From the NCBI RefSeq assembly GCF_039872765.1, contig NZ_JBDPZC010000011.1, forward strand, positions 62,001 through 126,000: a DNA stretch of 64,000 nucleotides, in the 5' to 3' direction. Numbering within the stretch: position 1 is the first letter of the stretch; the number at the start of each line of letters is the position of its first letter. The translations under genes were made by a program, and so were the position numbers. This stretch comes from Roseateles_B flavus. GTDB lineage: Bacteria; Pseudomonadota; Gammaproteobacteria; Burkholderiales; Burkholderiaceae_C. Shown in pieces: positions 1 to 8,103 of this stretch. A model generated the notes under the pieces. It was not told the DNA's origin. It was given only the letters and a program-made list of their open reading frames with translations, and made no database searches.

Positions 1-1169
1 TTCCGTTCGTCGCGACGCAGGGCGCCCATCGTGCCCAGCACGAGTGCACGGTCGACCCGCGTGAAGTTCTCATAGCCTTTGCGGGCGTCGTCCTGGCGCT
101 CCAGCGCGGTGCCCACCACCAGCTCCGCTGCGCCGGCGCCGAAGCTCGCCTTGGCCTCCAGCCCTTCGTAGTGCCGGTCCACCTGCACGACGCCGCCGCC
201 ATGGCGCGGGTTCGCCTGCGTCGCCGCCGGGATGGCCAGGAACTGCAGGATGCCGCGCGATCCCGCATAGGCGGCCAGCGAGGACTGGCGCAGCGGCCCG
301 CTGTCGTGGAAGTCATGGACCCAGCTCATGCCCAGCTGTCGCTGGTGGACCGACTTGCGCGTGTCGAACTGCAGCGCCTCAGGTGTCGTCGCGTGAGGAT
401 CGATCCCGGCGGGCGGGAAGGGCAGGCCCAGCGGATCCTGCGCGTCCTGCTCATGCTGGGACAGCGCGACGTTCAGGCGGTCCTGCTCGCCCTGCCAGCC
501 CAGGCGCAGGTGGGCGAGCTGGCGCGTGGCCGCGCTCTGCGGTCGGAAGCCGGCGACATGCAGCCGGGAGGCGCTGGCCTGCAGGGTCAGTGCACCCGCC
601 GGCGAAGGCAGTGGCGATGCCAGGGCCACCCGGGCCTGGTGGGCGCCCTCGCTGTTGCCGTCGACGTTGAGTTCGAGCCGGCGATCGCGGATCGCCTGCG
701 AAGTCAATGCGATGACGCCGCCCGAGCTGGCCCCGTAGAGCACCGCGTGCGGGCCGCGCACCACCTCCAGCCGCGCGGTACCTGCCAGGTCGAAATGCGC
801 CACCTGCCCCTGCCCATCAGGCATGGTGGCGGGGATGCCGTCCGTGTACAGGCGCAGACCGCGCACGCCGAAGCTGGAGCGCGCGCCGAAGCCTCGGGAG
901 CTGATCTGCTGGTCCTGTGCGTAGTTGCCCCGGTCGGCGACGAGCAGACCAGGCACCCGCGCCATCGCCTCGGCCAGGTTCCACATGGGGCCGGACTGGC
1001 GCAGCGCCTGCGCATCGACGACGCTGACGGCGAAGGGGACGTCAAGCTGCTTCTGGTCCGTGCTGAGGCCTTTCACCATCACGGGGGTCTGGACCTCGAC
1101 ATCCGCCGAGGCCGAGGGGACGCACAGCCAGAGCGTGCAGGGAAGGAAGAGACAGGCAGTAGACCTCAT
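1..1169 (-). CDS. TonB-dependent outer-membrane receptor, N-terminal part (runs off the left edge)
   Basis: About 389 residues are visible from an ATG at 1169. The first ~21 residues form a Sec signal peptide (hydrophobic stretch ending in S-A-S-A). A plug domain follows, with the usual landmarks: a V-P-F-A-V-S-V-V segment, N-L-A-E-A-M-A-R-V-P-G-L-L-V, an S-R-G-F-G-A-R-S segment, D-G-I-P-A-T-M-P-D-G, and L-E-V-V-R-G-P-H-A-V-L-Y-G-A. The start of the beta-barrel is present and the rest lies outside the window. Such receptors import scarce ligands using TonB energy. It lies 85 bp downstream of the DAHP-synthase-like gene on the same strand, so the two may be co-transcribed. The ligand cannot be read from the sequence; uptake or recapture of the cluster product or a metal complex is only a guess. 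Confidence 0.9.
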   Translation of the reverse strand, partial: MRSTACLFLPCTLWLCVPSASADVEVQTPVMVKGLSTDQKQLDVPFAVSVVDAQALRQSGPMWNLAEAMARVPGLLVADRGNYAQDQQISSRGFGARSSFGVRGLRLYTDGIPATMPDGQGQVAHFDLAGTARLEVVRGPHAVLYGASSGGVIALTSQAIRDRRLELNVDGNSEGAHQARVALASPLPSPAGALTLQASASRLHVAGFRPQSAATRQLAHLRLGWQGEQDRLNVALSQHEQDAQDPLGLPFPPAGIDPHATTPEALQFDTRKSVHQRQLGMSWVHDFHDSGPLRQSSLAAYAGSRGILQFLAIPAATQANPRHGGGVVQVDRHYEGLEAKASFGAGAAELVVGTALERQDDARKGYENFTRVDRALVLGTMGALRRDER

Positions 1170-1254
1170 GGGGCAAGCAGCGGCATCGAGAGGAGGCGCG
1201 TCGTGGGACGCGGGAGCAAAGGGGGGCAGCGCGTGGCGGGTCCTGGGCGGCCCG

Positions 1255-2193
1255 CTAGGCCAGGGAATGCCAGCGCTCGTGCAGGCCGCGGATGTCCTGC
1301 AGCAAGGTCTTGCACCGCTCCCAGCGCAGCGCCGATTCAGGTTCCGCCTCGCCGGGTTCCAGCCCGGTCGACACCGTGAGGCCCAGGCCGATGAGCCGGC
1401 CGTCCGTCGTGCCCTCGGCCAGCGCCTTCACCGCTGCATCCGCGAGGCGCGCGTCGCCGGCGCATTCGAGGAACACCGCTCCCGGCAGGCCATGGTCGCC
1501 CAGCTGCGCCACCCGGCCTGCCACGCCTTCCAGCGCCTGCAGATCTTGCAGGCCGCTCACCGCGACGTGGCAGTCGGGGTTGCCGCGCGTCTGCACCGTG
1601 GCACAGCCGCCGCTCGGGCCCAGGGCGATGAAGTGGTGCGGACGGGACGCCGCGCGCACGGCGTCCACGGCCACCTGGATGGACTGCTCGTGGGTCCTGC
1701 AGTTGAAGCCCACCGCCGACGGCAGGCCCGAGGCCAACTCCCGATGCACCTGGCTCTCCGTGACGCTGGCATCCAGGGACGACCACGAGGCGAGGTCATT
1801 GAAGTACTGCCAGGACAGAGGGTCGTCCAGGTACAGCGCCAGCGGAAGCCCGGTGTCCAGCGCGTCGATCATCTTGCGGCGCGCCAGATACATCAACTCC
1901 TCCGGGTTCCTGCCAGACGCGCAATTGACCAGCCAATTCCGCAGATCAACGCCCAGCATCAGCTCGGCGCTGCCAGCGGCTGCGAGACGCTCCTCTCGCA
2001 GCCGCCAGGCGAATTGCATGAAGGCGGACGAGGTGCACACATCGGGCCCTCGGACGACCACGAGCGGGCGCCGCTCGGCGCCCCTCAGGCGCCTGCCCAC
2101 GGCGGACCGGGACTGCGCCAGCAGCTGACGTGCGGCCTGTCCATCGAGAGGGAACGCGTTCTTAACGTCCAAAGGTGACGGGATTGCTTTCAT
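1255..2193 (-). CDS. DAHP-synthase (AroG-type) relative lacking catalytic residues
   Basis: This 312-residue protein has the AroG/F/H fold signature. It shares an exact T-E-S-Q-V-H-R-E-L-A-S-G block, a V-A-V-D-A-V-R-A-A-S-x-P-H-H-F block and G-N-P-D-C-H, all hallmarks of 3-deoxy-7-phosphoheptulonate synthase. Aligned by eye to E. coli AroG, the catalytic parts are gone. Metal ligand Cys61 is Asp, His268 is Ala, Glu302 is Thr and Asp326 is Glu. Lys186 of V-G-F-K is Asn, and the K-P-R-T-T-V-G-W-K-G phosphoenolpyruvate loop is absent. It is unlikely to make DAHP and may be a pseudoenzyme or have a new activity. The ATG at 2193 was chosen because the frame upstream reads into the divergent CoA-transferase gene. 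The TonB receptor follows on the same strand. Confidence 0.8.
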   Translation of the reverse strand: MKAIPSPLDVKNAFPLDGQAARQLLAQSRSAVGRRLRGAERRPLVVVRGPDVCTSSAFMQFAWRLREERLAAAGSAELMLGVDLRNWLVNCASGRNPEELMYLARRKMIDALDTGLPLALYLDDPLSWQYFNDLASWSSLDASVTESQVHRELASGLPSAVGFNCRTHEQSIQVAVDAVRAASRPHHFIALGPSGGCATVQTRGNPDCHVAVSGLQDLQALEGVAGRVAQLGDHGLPGAVFLECAGDARLADAAVKALAEGTTDGRLIGLGLTVSTGLEPGEAEPESALRWERCKTLLQDIRGLHERWHSLA

Positions 2194-2347
2194 GCTATCT
2201 TGCTCGCTTGTTGTCGCCGCATCGGCGACCTTGCTGTTGTCCAGGCATCCCGGCGCCCGCCCGGCCGGTCCTGCGCTGCAAGTCCGGCGGAGCCTCCGTG
2301 TCGGCTCCGGTGCCAGCCAAGAAAACCTCCTGCTCCACAAGCACTCC

Positions 2348-3496
2348 ATGGAAACCACCGAGCGCAGCGCATTGCCGCTGGAAGGCCTTCGCGTCATCGA
2401 GTTCACGCACATGGTGATGGGCCCGACCTGCGGGCTCATCCTGGCTGATCTGGGCGCTGAGGTGATCCGCGTCGAGCCTCCGGGCGGCGACAAGACACGC
2501 CAGCTGCCCGGTCTGGGCATGGGCTTCTTCCGCAGCTTCAACCGGAACAAGAAGAGCATCGTCCTGGACATCCAGACGGCCGAGGGCCAGGCCACGGCCC
2601 GTGATCTCATCGGGCAGTGCGATGTGCTGCTCGAGAACTTCAGGCCGGGCCTCATGGCGCGCTTCGGACTGGATTACGCCTCGCTGTCCGCCTTGCATCC
2701 CCGGCTGATCTATGTGTCCCACAAGGGCTTCCTGCCCGGCCCCTATGAGCAGCGCACGGCGCTCGATGAAGTCGTGCAGATGATGGCGGGCCTGTCCTAC
2801 ATGACCGGGCCGCCGGGCCGGCCGCTGCGGGCCGGCACCAGCGTCAACGACATCGCCGGAGGCATGTTCGGCGCCATCGGTGTGCTGGCGGCCCTGCACG
2901 AGCGCGAGCGCACCGGCCGCGGCCAGGAGATCCAGAGCGCGCTGTTCGAGAACTGCGTCTTCCTCGTGCAGCAGCACATGCAGCAGTACCTGATGACGGG
3001 TGAGCCGCCGCCGCCCATGCCGGCACGTGCGGCGGCCTGGAGCGTGTACGACATCTTCACCGTCGCGGGTGACGAGCAGCTCTTCATCGCCGCGACCAGC
3101 GACAAGCAGTTCCAGGCGCTGTGCCGCGTGATCGGCCGTCCTGACCTGGCCGAGGATCCGGCGCTCGCGAGCAATGCCCTGCGCGTGGCGGCGCGGCCGC
3201 ACATGCTGGCGCAACTGGCCGAGACGCTGGCCACCTTCCGCAGCGATCCGCTCGCCGAGGCGCTGGAGAAGGAGGGCCTGCCGTATGCGCGCATCATGCG
3301 CCCGGACCAGCTCTTCGACGATCCGCACCTGATCGCCAACGGCAGCCTGGCGGACATCACCACCGACGAGGGGAGCGCCACCCAGGTGGTGCTGCTCCCG
3401 GTGCTGATGGGCGGCCGGCGCCCCGGCGTGCGCTTCCCGCTCGCCAAGGTCGGCGAGCACACGCAGCAGGTGCTCTCCGAGCTGCTGGGGCGCTGA
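2348..3496 (+). CDS. Class III CoA-transferase (CaiB/BaiF family)
   Basis: This 382-residue protein begins L-P-L-E-G-L-R-V-I-E-F-T and continues with G-P-x-C-G-x-I-L-A-D-L-G-A-E-V-I-R-V-E-P-P-G-G-D, the standard N-terminus of formyl-CoA transferase-like enzymes. The segment S-V-N-D-I-A-G-G carries the conserved Asp that forms the aspartyl-CoA thioester intermediate. Such enzymes move CoA between carboxylic acids. The start at 2348 fits the family N-terminus; an in-frame start at 2192 would overlap the divergent gene. The 154-bp gap to the DAHP-synthase relative must hold both promoters. Its link to the cluster is by position only; it could activate or recycle an acyl intermediate, or be unrelated. 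Confidence 0.88.
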   Translation: METTERSALPLEGLRVIEFTHMVMGPTCGLILADLGAEVIRVEPPGGDKTRQLPGLGMGFFRSFNRNKKSIVLDIQTAEGQATARDLIGQCDVLLENFRPGLMARFGLDYASLSALHPRLIYVSHKGFLPGPYEQRTALDEVVQMMAGLSYMTGPPGRPLRAGTSVNDIAGGMFGAIGVLAALHERERTGRGQEIQSALFENCVFLVQQHMQQYLMTGEPPPPMPARAAAWSVYDIFTVAGDEQLFIAATSDKQFQALCRVIGRPDLAEDPALASNALRVAARPHMLAQLAETLATFRSDPLAEALEKEGLPYARIMRPDQLFDDPHLIANGSLADITTDEGSATQVVLLPVLMGGRRPGVRFPLAKVGEHTQQVLSELLGR

Positions 3497-3502
3497 AGGC
3501 AA

Positions 3503-3529
3503 GCGCCCAGCGGGCCGGGCGCTGGGCGC
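3503..3529. terminator. Hairpin between convergent genes, possible bidirectional terminator
   Basis: A perfect 9-bp inverted repeat, GCGCCCAGC / GCTGGGCGC with a 9-nt loop, lies just after the CoA-transferase stop and before the end of the convergent porin gene. There is no T-tract, so rho-independent termination is doubtful. Confidence 0.4.
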
Positions 3530-3570
3530 CGGGTGTCGGCAGGGCGGGGTGAGGGCGAGCATGGCGGCGC

Positions 3571-4896
3571 TCAGAACTTCTTGTCCACGGTGAACTTGAC
3601 CTCGTAGAACGGGTCTTCCGAATAGCGCTGCGTGCTCCAGTGCTGCATGGCGATGAGCTTCAGGCGAAGCTCCCTGGCCCAGCTCGGCGGCGCGGCATAT
3701 TCCAGGTAGAGACCCGCCTCGCGGTGCTTGCCCTGCACCGGCTGCCCCTGCTTCCAGTAGAGGGCATGCAGGGCCGCATCGGGACTCCGGAACGGCTGCG
3801 CGCCCACCGAGGCATCGGCACCCCAGCCCTGGCCGCGCCACAGCGTGGCCTTGAGGCCCGCCAGGCCGACCCCCGCGCCATCCAGCGAGAAGCTCAGCAT
3901 CAGCGAGCGCTCGTTGGGGGCGTTGTAGTCGGCACCATAGGCATTGGCCAGGGCGATGCCCCAGGACTCGCTGAGGTAGTCAAAGAACTGGTCGCCTTGG
4001 ATGTGCTGGAAACCGAGGGTGACGCTGTAGGGGCCGCGGGTGGGCGACAGCGAGAAGCTGTAAGCATTGGTATGGATCCGACCTTGCAGGGCCCGGCCCG
4101 TGCTGCGGGTGAAGTAGGCCGCGACATTGCCCTTGAGCTGCAGGACCTGCGGGTCTCCGACCCCGGCCGCGCCCGACGCGAACCACTGCGTCCAGACATC
4201 CTGGGCATGGGCGGCGTACAGCGAGCCGCTGCGGCCGTCCTGCGCTTCGTAGGCGACGCCGACGAAGTCCAGCCGCCGCACGGGCGTGTTGCCGTAGGTG
4301 GTGGTCAGCGGCGTGCGCGCCGCCATGCCACGTGCATACACGGAGTCCACCGACCCGAGCTCGACCCGCCAGTTCTCGGCCGGGGTGTAGACGCCGGCCA
4401 GTCCGCGGAAGGTGGGCGGCAGGCCGCGGTTGTCCTTGCTTTCCAGGTAGGGATTGCTGTAGGTCTGCACGCCGTAGCGGAGGAGGTAGTCGTCCCCCTT
4501 GAGCCGCACGCCGTACTCGCCCAGGTAGGCCCAGGCCGGCTGGTCCGAGCGGGTCCAGTCCGTTCTGATGTGCGCCATATTGCCCGCCGTGCTGCTGCTG
4601 CCCACGTCGGCCCCCACGAAGAGGCTCGCGTTGAAGCCCAGACCGGCCGGCCCGGGCGTGAGTCCGCTGTCCATCAACACGCGCAGATTGGCTGTCAGCG
4701 CATGCCGACGGAGCACGCCCTCGATGTCCTGCACATCGGCGAAGCTGCGGAAGTGGTAGCTCACGCTGCCGCCCTCGAAACCCGGCTTGCCCGGATCTGT
4801 CGGCGTCTCGCTGGCCATCGCGAGGGCTGACCAGAGCGCGAGGGCGGGCAGGGTCAGCACCCGACAGGCGAGAGGGGAAGGTGTCCGTGGCCTCAC
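3571..4896 (-). CDS. OprD-family outer-membrane porin
   Basis: A 441-residue beta-barrel protein with an N-terminal signal region and alternating hydrophobic/aromatic strands throughout. Features such as G-G-S-V-S-Y-H-F-R, R-T-D-W, a W-A-Y-L-G-E-Y-G-V-R-L-K strand, and a C-terminal strand ending in K-F fit the OprD/OprB-like substrate-specific porins that pass amino acids, small peptides or aromatic acids. The start is taken as GTG at 4896. It has a good GGAGG upstream and lies 1 nt beyond the stop of the cytochrome gene, so it is the last gene of a leuB-leuD-PQQ dehydrogenase-cytochrome-porin operon. Its placement suggests movement of the periplasmic dehydrogenase's substrate or product across the outer membrane. 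Confidence 0.78.
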   Translation of the reverse strand: MRPRTPSPLACRVLTLPALALWSALAMASETPTDPGKPGFEGGSVSYHFRSFADVQDIEGVLRRHALTANLRVLMDSGLTPGPAGLGFNASLFVGADVGSSSTAGNMAHIRTDWTRSDQPAWAYLGEYGVRLKGDDYLLRYGVQTYSNPYLESKDNRGLPPTFRGLAGVYTPAENWRVELGSVDSVYARGMAARTPLTTTYGNTPVRRLDFVGVAYEAQDGRSGSLYAAHAQDVWTQWFASGAAGVGDPQVLQLKGNVAAYFTRSTGRALQGRIHTNAYSFSLSPTRGPYSVTLGFQHIQGDQFFDYLSESWGIALANAYGADYNAPNERSLMLSFSLDGAGVGLAGLKATLWRGQGWGADASVGAQPFRSPDAALHALYWKQGQPVQGKHREAGLYLEYAAPPSWARELRLKLIAMQHWSTQRYSEDPFYEVKFTVDKKF

Positions 4897-4897
4897 G

Positions 4898-5812
4898 TCA
4901 CTGCCCTCCGGGCGCGCTGGCCCCGGTCTGCGCCTTGCGAACCGGCTTCGTGCCGGCCAGGTCATGGGACTGGAGATAGGCGACGACATCGCCCAGCTCG
5001 TCGGCCGAGAGCGGCGGGCGGCCGTGCACCGGCAGCGCGGACGGCGCCAGCGCCTGCTGTTCGGCGAGGGCCGAGGTGGCGAACCAGCGCTGCACGACCG
5101 GGAAGTCACCGACATCGGCGATCTGGACGACGCCTGGCGAGGTCGACTGCAGCAGGCCGGATGCGCTGCTGCCGTCGCGCAGGGTCAGCCGCACGGCGCG
5201 GCTCTTGCCGTCCTTGGCGGGCGCGGGGTTCGTGATGGCCTCGCTCAGCTGCTTCGAGGTCCAGTTCGCTGCGCCCGTGAGGTCCGCCGCCGAGACGCCT
5301 CCGCGTCCGAAGTAGGTATGGCAGGCGGCGCAGCGATGGTCGCGTGCGGTGTCGAAGAACAGCCGCTCGCCTCGCCGCTCAGCAGCCTGACGGGTGTCGT
5401 CCCGCTGGCGGTCGGCGGGGCGCAGGGCCACGGGCGTGGCCGCGCCCGTGGGCGTGGCGGTCCTTGCGGTGGCCGCCGCGGGCGGCCGTCCGGTGATGAA
5501 GCTCACCATCAGCGAGATCTCGGCCGGGCTGAGCTCCTGGGCGAAAGCCCGCATGCGCGTGCCGGGGATGCCCTTGGCGAGGACGTCCGCAATGCGCTCC
5601 GGCGTCAGCGAGCGGCCGCGCAGCGCCGGCCCGCCGGCGCCGGTGCCGTTCGTTCCGTGGCAGTGGGAATTGCCGCAGCTGCGATTGAACAGCTCGGCGC
5701 CGTCGACGCGAGGGCCGGTCTTGGTATCGACCGCCAGTGCGGCGACCGGCAGGCAGAGCAGGGCGGCCGCGCCCGCCAGCGACCCAGACAGTGAAGTGAG
5801 GAGTTGACGCAT
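4898..5812 (-). CDS. Di-haem cytochrome c, partner of the PQQ dehydrogenase
   Basis: This 304-residue protein has a signal peptide (cleavage near A-L-A at 26-28) and two cytochrome-c-like domains joined by an Ala/Thr/Pro-rich linker (about 110-135). The second domain has a normal haem motif, C-A-A-C-H (161-165). The first reads C-G-N-S-H-C-H (46-52), that is CX4CH instead of CX2CH. It is followed by the usual G-T-x-G-x-G-x-G-G-P-A-L sequence and a possible axial Met (T-R-M-R-A-F). It starts 6 nt after the PQQ dehydrogenase stop. It most likely takes electrons from that enzyme in the periplasm and passes them to the respiratory chain. Whether haem is attached at the first site is uncertain. 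Confidence 0.87.
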   Translation of the reverse strand: MRQLLTSLSGSLAGAAALLCLPVAALAVDTKTGPRVDGAELFNRSCGNSHCHGTNGTGAGGPALRGRSLTPERIADVLAKGIPGTRMRAFAQELSPAEISLMVSFITGRPPAAATARTATPTGAATPVALRPADRQRDDTRQAAERRGERLFFDTARDHRCAACHTYFGRGGVSAADLTGAANWTSKQLSEAITNPAPAKDGKSRAVRLTLRDGSSASGLLQSTSPGVVQIADVGDFPVVQRWFATSALAEQQALAPSALPVHGRPPLSADELGDVVAYLQSHDLAGTKPVRKAQTGASAPGGQ

Positions 5813-5818
5813 GGTGGG

Positions 5819-7555
5819 CTAGCGATGGGTGTTGCCGTCGAGGGCGAAGACGAACAGCGTGGACGCGCCGCGGGGCACCTGGTGCGCCTTCTCCGGCCAG
5901 AGCTTGGGCACGAGGTAGGAGGCCTCGACGCCGGCGCCGGAGCCGAGTGCGACGTACTGCCGGCCGTTCACCGAGAAGGTGATGGGCGAGCTCGTGATGG
6001 CGCCGCCCGTGGGGAAGGACCACAGCTGCTCGCCGGTCTCCGCATCGAGGGCCCAGGCATTGCCGTATACGTCGCCGCCGAAGAGCAGGTCGCCCCCGGT
6101 CGCGAGGAGGGAGGACAGGTTGATGGAGTCCGTCGGGCGGGCCCACTTGCGCTGTCCGGTGCGCGGATCGAAGGCGCCGATGAAGGGCGCATGGCCCTCG
6201 GCACGCACGAGCTCGGTGCTGCCCGAGAACCACCAGGCGCCTTCCTTGGCGGGCACTTCGGGGCGCACGGTCACGAGCCCGCAGATCTCGAACGAGGTGT
6301 TGTACCAGAGGCCGGTGCGTGGGCTGTAGGCCGAGTGGTTGACGCTGCGCGAGCCGAAGTTGCTGGGGCAGACCAGGGTCGGGTGCTCGGTCGACGGCAC
6401 CAGCGGTTTGACGGGGCGGCCGCGGGGATCCAGCCCGCCGCTCCAGTTGATGGACTCGGCATGCGACCAGGCATTGAGGAGCCGGCCATCACGCCGGTCC
6501 AGCACATAGGTGTAGCCGCTCTTGTTCGGGTGGACCACGGCGGGGATGCGCGCACCGCCGGCCTCGTCGACGAGGTCGATCAGCACCGGCTCGAAGATCG
6601 CGCCATAGTCGTACAGGTCATGCGGCACCTCCTGGTAGTGCCAGCGCAGCTGTCCCGTGTCCGCGTCCAGCGCCACCAGCGAGGCGGCGTAGAGGTTGTC
6701 GCCCTTGCGATGGCCGCCGTAGTAGTCCGAGGAGGGATTGCCGACGCCCCAGTAGATGAGGTTGAGCTGCGGATCGAAGGAGCCGGTGTACCAGGCCGCT
6801 GCGCCGCCGAAGCGCCAGGAGTCGCCGGCCCAGGTCTCGCTGCCAGGTTCGCCGGGTGCGGGAATGGTCCAGAAACGCCAGCGGAGCTTGCCGGTCCGGG
6901 CGTCGAAGGCATGGATGTAGCCGCGGTTCTTGTTGTCTCCGCCACTGCTGCCCACGACGACCATGTCCTTGACCAGCAAGGGCGCAGCGGTGATGTTGCA
7001 GCCGCACTGCCGCGGATCCACCGACTGCACCGACCAGCGGGGCAGGCCGGTCGCGGCGTCGAGTGCGACGACGTGGTTGTCCAGCGTGCCGATGTAGACC
7101 TGGCCGTAGGCGACCGCCAGGCCGCGCACGCCTTCGAAGATGTTGTCGGTGTTGCCGAGCTTGTGCTCGTAGGTCCACTTCAGCTGACCGTTGGTGGCAT
7201 CGAGCGCGAACACCCGGTTGCGCGGCGCATGCAGGTACATGACACCGTCGACGACTACCGGGGCCGAGGTCAGGCCCGAGGTGGAGCCTGTCGCGAAGGC
7301 CCAGGCCGGCGCCAGCCGCGCAACATTGCCGCGGTTCACCTGGTCCAGCGGGCTGTAGCTCCACGCCGCCTGGCTGCCGTAGTAGCTCAGCCAGTTCTGT
7401 GGCTCGGCGGCGGCCTGGGCCAGGCGCTGGCCATCGAGGCCCGCCACGCCAGCTGGCTCGGCCGCGCCGGCGGTCCACGCCGAGGCCGCGAGGGCCAGCA
7501 GGGCCAGCCAGTTCTTGGCCGCCGAGTGCACGGCCTGTCTCTGCCCTCGGCTCAT
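5819..7555 (-). CDS. Periplasmic PQQ-dependent alcohol dehydrogenase (quinoprotein)
   Basis: This 578-residue protein has a signal peptide of about 31 residues and then an eight-bladed propeller with repeated A-L-D-A-x-T-G-x-x-x-W motifs. It contains Q-C-G-C-N-I-T-A-A-P, G-V-G-N-P-S-S-D, G-D-N-L-Y-A-A-S-L-V-A-L-D, P-H-D-L-Y-D-Y and S-I-N-W-S-G-G-L-D-P. The last includes the Asp expected to act as catalytic base. The usual vicinal Cys-Cys pair is a Cys-Gly-Cys here. It oxidises an alcohol or aldehyde in the periplasm. The ATG at 7555 overlaps the stop of the LeuD-like gene (ATGA), so translation is coupled. No pqq biosynthesis genes are in the window. Its place in this operon makes it a candidate late oxidation step for the cluster product. 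Confidence 0.9.
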   Translation of the reverse strand: MSRGQRQAVHSAAKNWLALLALAASAWTAGAAEPAGVAGLDGQRLAQAAAEPQNWLSYYGSQAAWSYSPLDQVNRGNVARLAPAWAFATGSTSGLTSAPVVVDGVMYLHAPRNRVFALDATNGQLKWTYEHKLGNTDNIFEGVRGLAVAYGQVYIGTLDNHVVALDAATGLPRWSVQSVDPRQCGCNITAAPLLVKDMVVVGSSGGDNKNRGYIHAFDARTGKLRWRFWTIPAPGEPGSETWAGDSWRFGGAAAWYTGSFDPQLNLIYWGVGNPSSDYYGGHRKGDNLYAASLVALDADTGQLRWHYQEVPHDLYDYGAIFEPVLIDLVDEAGGARIPAVVHPNKSGYTYVLDRRDGRLLNAWSHAESINWSGGLDPRGRPVKPLVPSTEHPTLVCPSNFGSRSVNHSAYSPRTGLWYNTSFEICGLVTVRPEVPAKEGAWWFSGSTELVRAEGHAPFIGAFDPRTGQRKWARPTDSINLSSLLATGGDLLFGGDVYGNAWALDAETGEQLWSFPTGGAITSSPITFSVNGRQYVALGSGAGVEASYLVPKLWPEKAHQVPRGASTLFVFALDGNTHR

Positions 7556-8055
7556 CCGGCCACCCCGTTCGCGGTGGCCTGGTAATAGCCGATGAGGCCG
7601 CCATGCTTGAAGATGGCGTCGATCGGGTGGGGGAAGCGCGGAATCTCGAAGCGGGCGCCGGACCTGCCGACGAGGCAGGACCCCTGCTCGAAGTCGATGT
7701 GCAGTTCGTCGCCGGCCAGCACCTCGTCGACGAGCTCGGGGCACTCGAACAGCGGCAGGCCGATGTTGATCGAGTTGCGGAAATAGATGCGTGCAAAGCT
7801 GCGGCCGATCACGCACTGGATGCCGGCCCCGAGGATGGCCAGCGGGGCGTGCTCGCGCGAGGACCCGCAGCCGAAGTTGCGGCCCACCACCAGGATGCTG
7901 GCGTTGGCGGCCTTCTGGTGGAAGTCCGGGTCCAGGTTGGCAAAGCAATGCTTGCCCAGCTCGGCGGCATCGGTGCTGCCGCAGTAACGCGAGGGGATGA
8001 TGACGTCGGTGTTGATGTCGTCACCGTAGATCAGGGCTCGTCCGGAAATCTTCAT
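7552..8055 (-). CDS. LeuD-like (homo)aconitase-family small subunit
   Basis: This 167-residue protein has the archaeal-type LeuD layout: D-D-I-N-T-D-V-I-I-P near the N-terminus, N-F-G-C-G-S-S-R-E-H-A, and S-F-A-R-I-Y-F-R-N-S-I-N-I-G-L-P. It is the swivelling small subunit of an isomerase that moves a hydroxyl group on a 2-alkylmalate. The substrate-recognition loop, which reads Y-L-R-T in archaeal homoaconitase small subunits and Y-L-V in isopropylmalate isomerases, reads Y-C-G-S here. That suggests an unusual side chain on the substrate. Its large-subunit partner should be the LeuC-like protein at 15084. It sits between the LeuB-like gene (48-bp gap) and the PQQ dehydrogenase (4-bp overlap). 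Confidence 0.9.
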   Translation of the reverse strand: MKISGRALIYGDDINTDVIIPSRYCGSTDAAELGKHCFANLDPDFHQKAANASILVVGRNFGCGSSREHAPLAILGAGIQCVIGRSFARIYFRNSINIGLPLFECPELVDEVLAGDELHIDFEQGSCLVGRSGARFEIPRFPHPIDAIFKHGGLIGYYQATANGVAG

Positions 8056-8103
8056 GATGTCTTGATTGCTGAGTCGAAATGGAGGTGGGGTGAGGCGGGT
8101 GGC

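Noticed and set aside
171..1379. A 402-codon open frame on the plus strand opposite the TonB receptor
   Set aside because: It is the antisense shadow of the receptor gene: composition is Arg/Ala/Gly-rich, no family motif, no ribosome-binding site.
2194..2655. N-terminal extension of the DAHP-synthase-like frame up to 2655
   Set aside because: It would run through the divergent CoA-transferase gene; its residues look like antisense translation, and the ATG at 2193 gives a family-like start.
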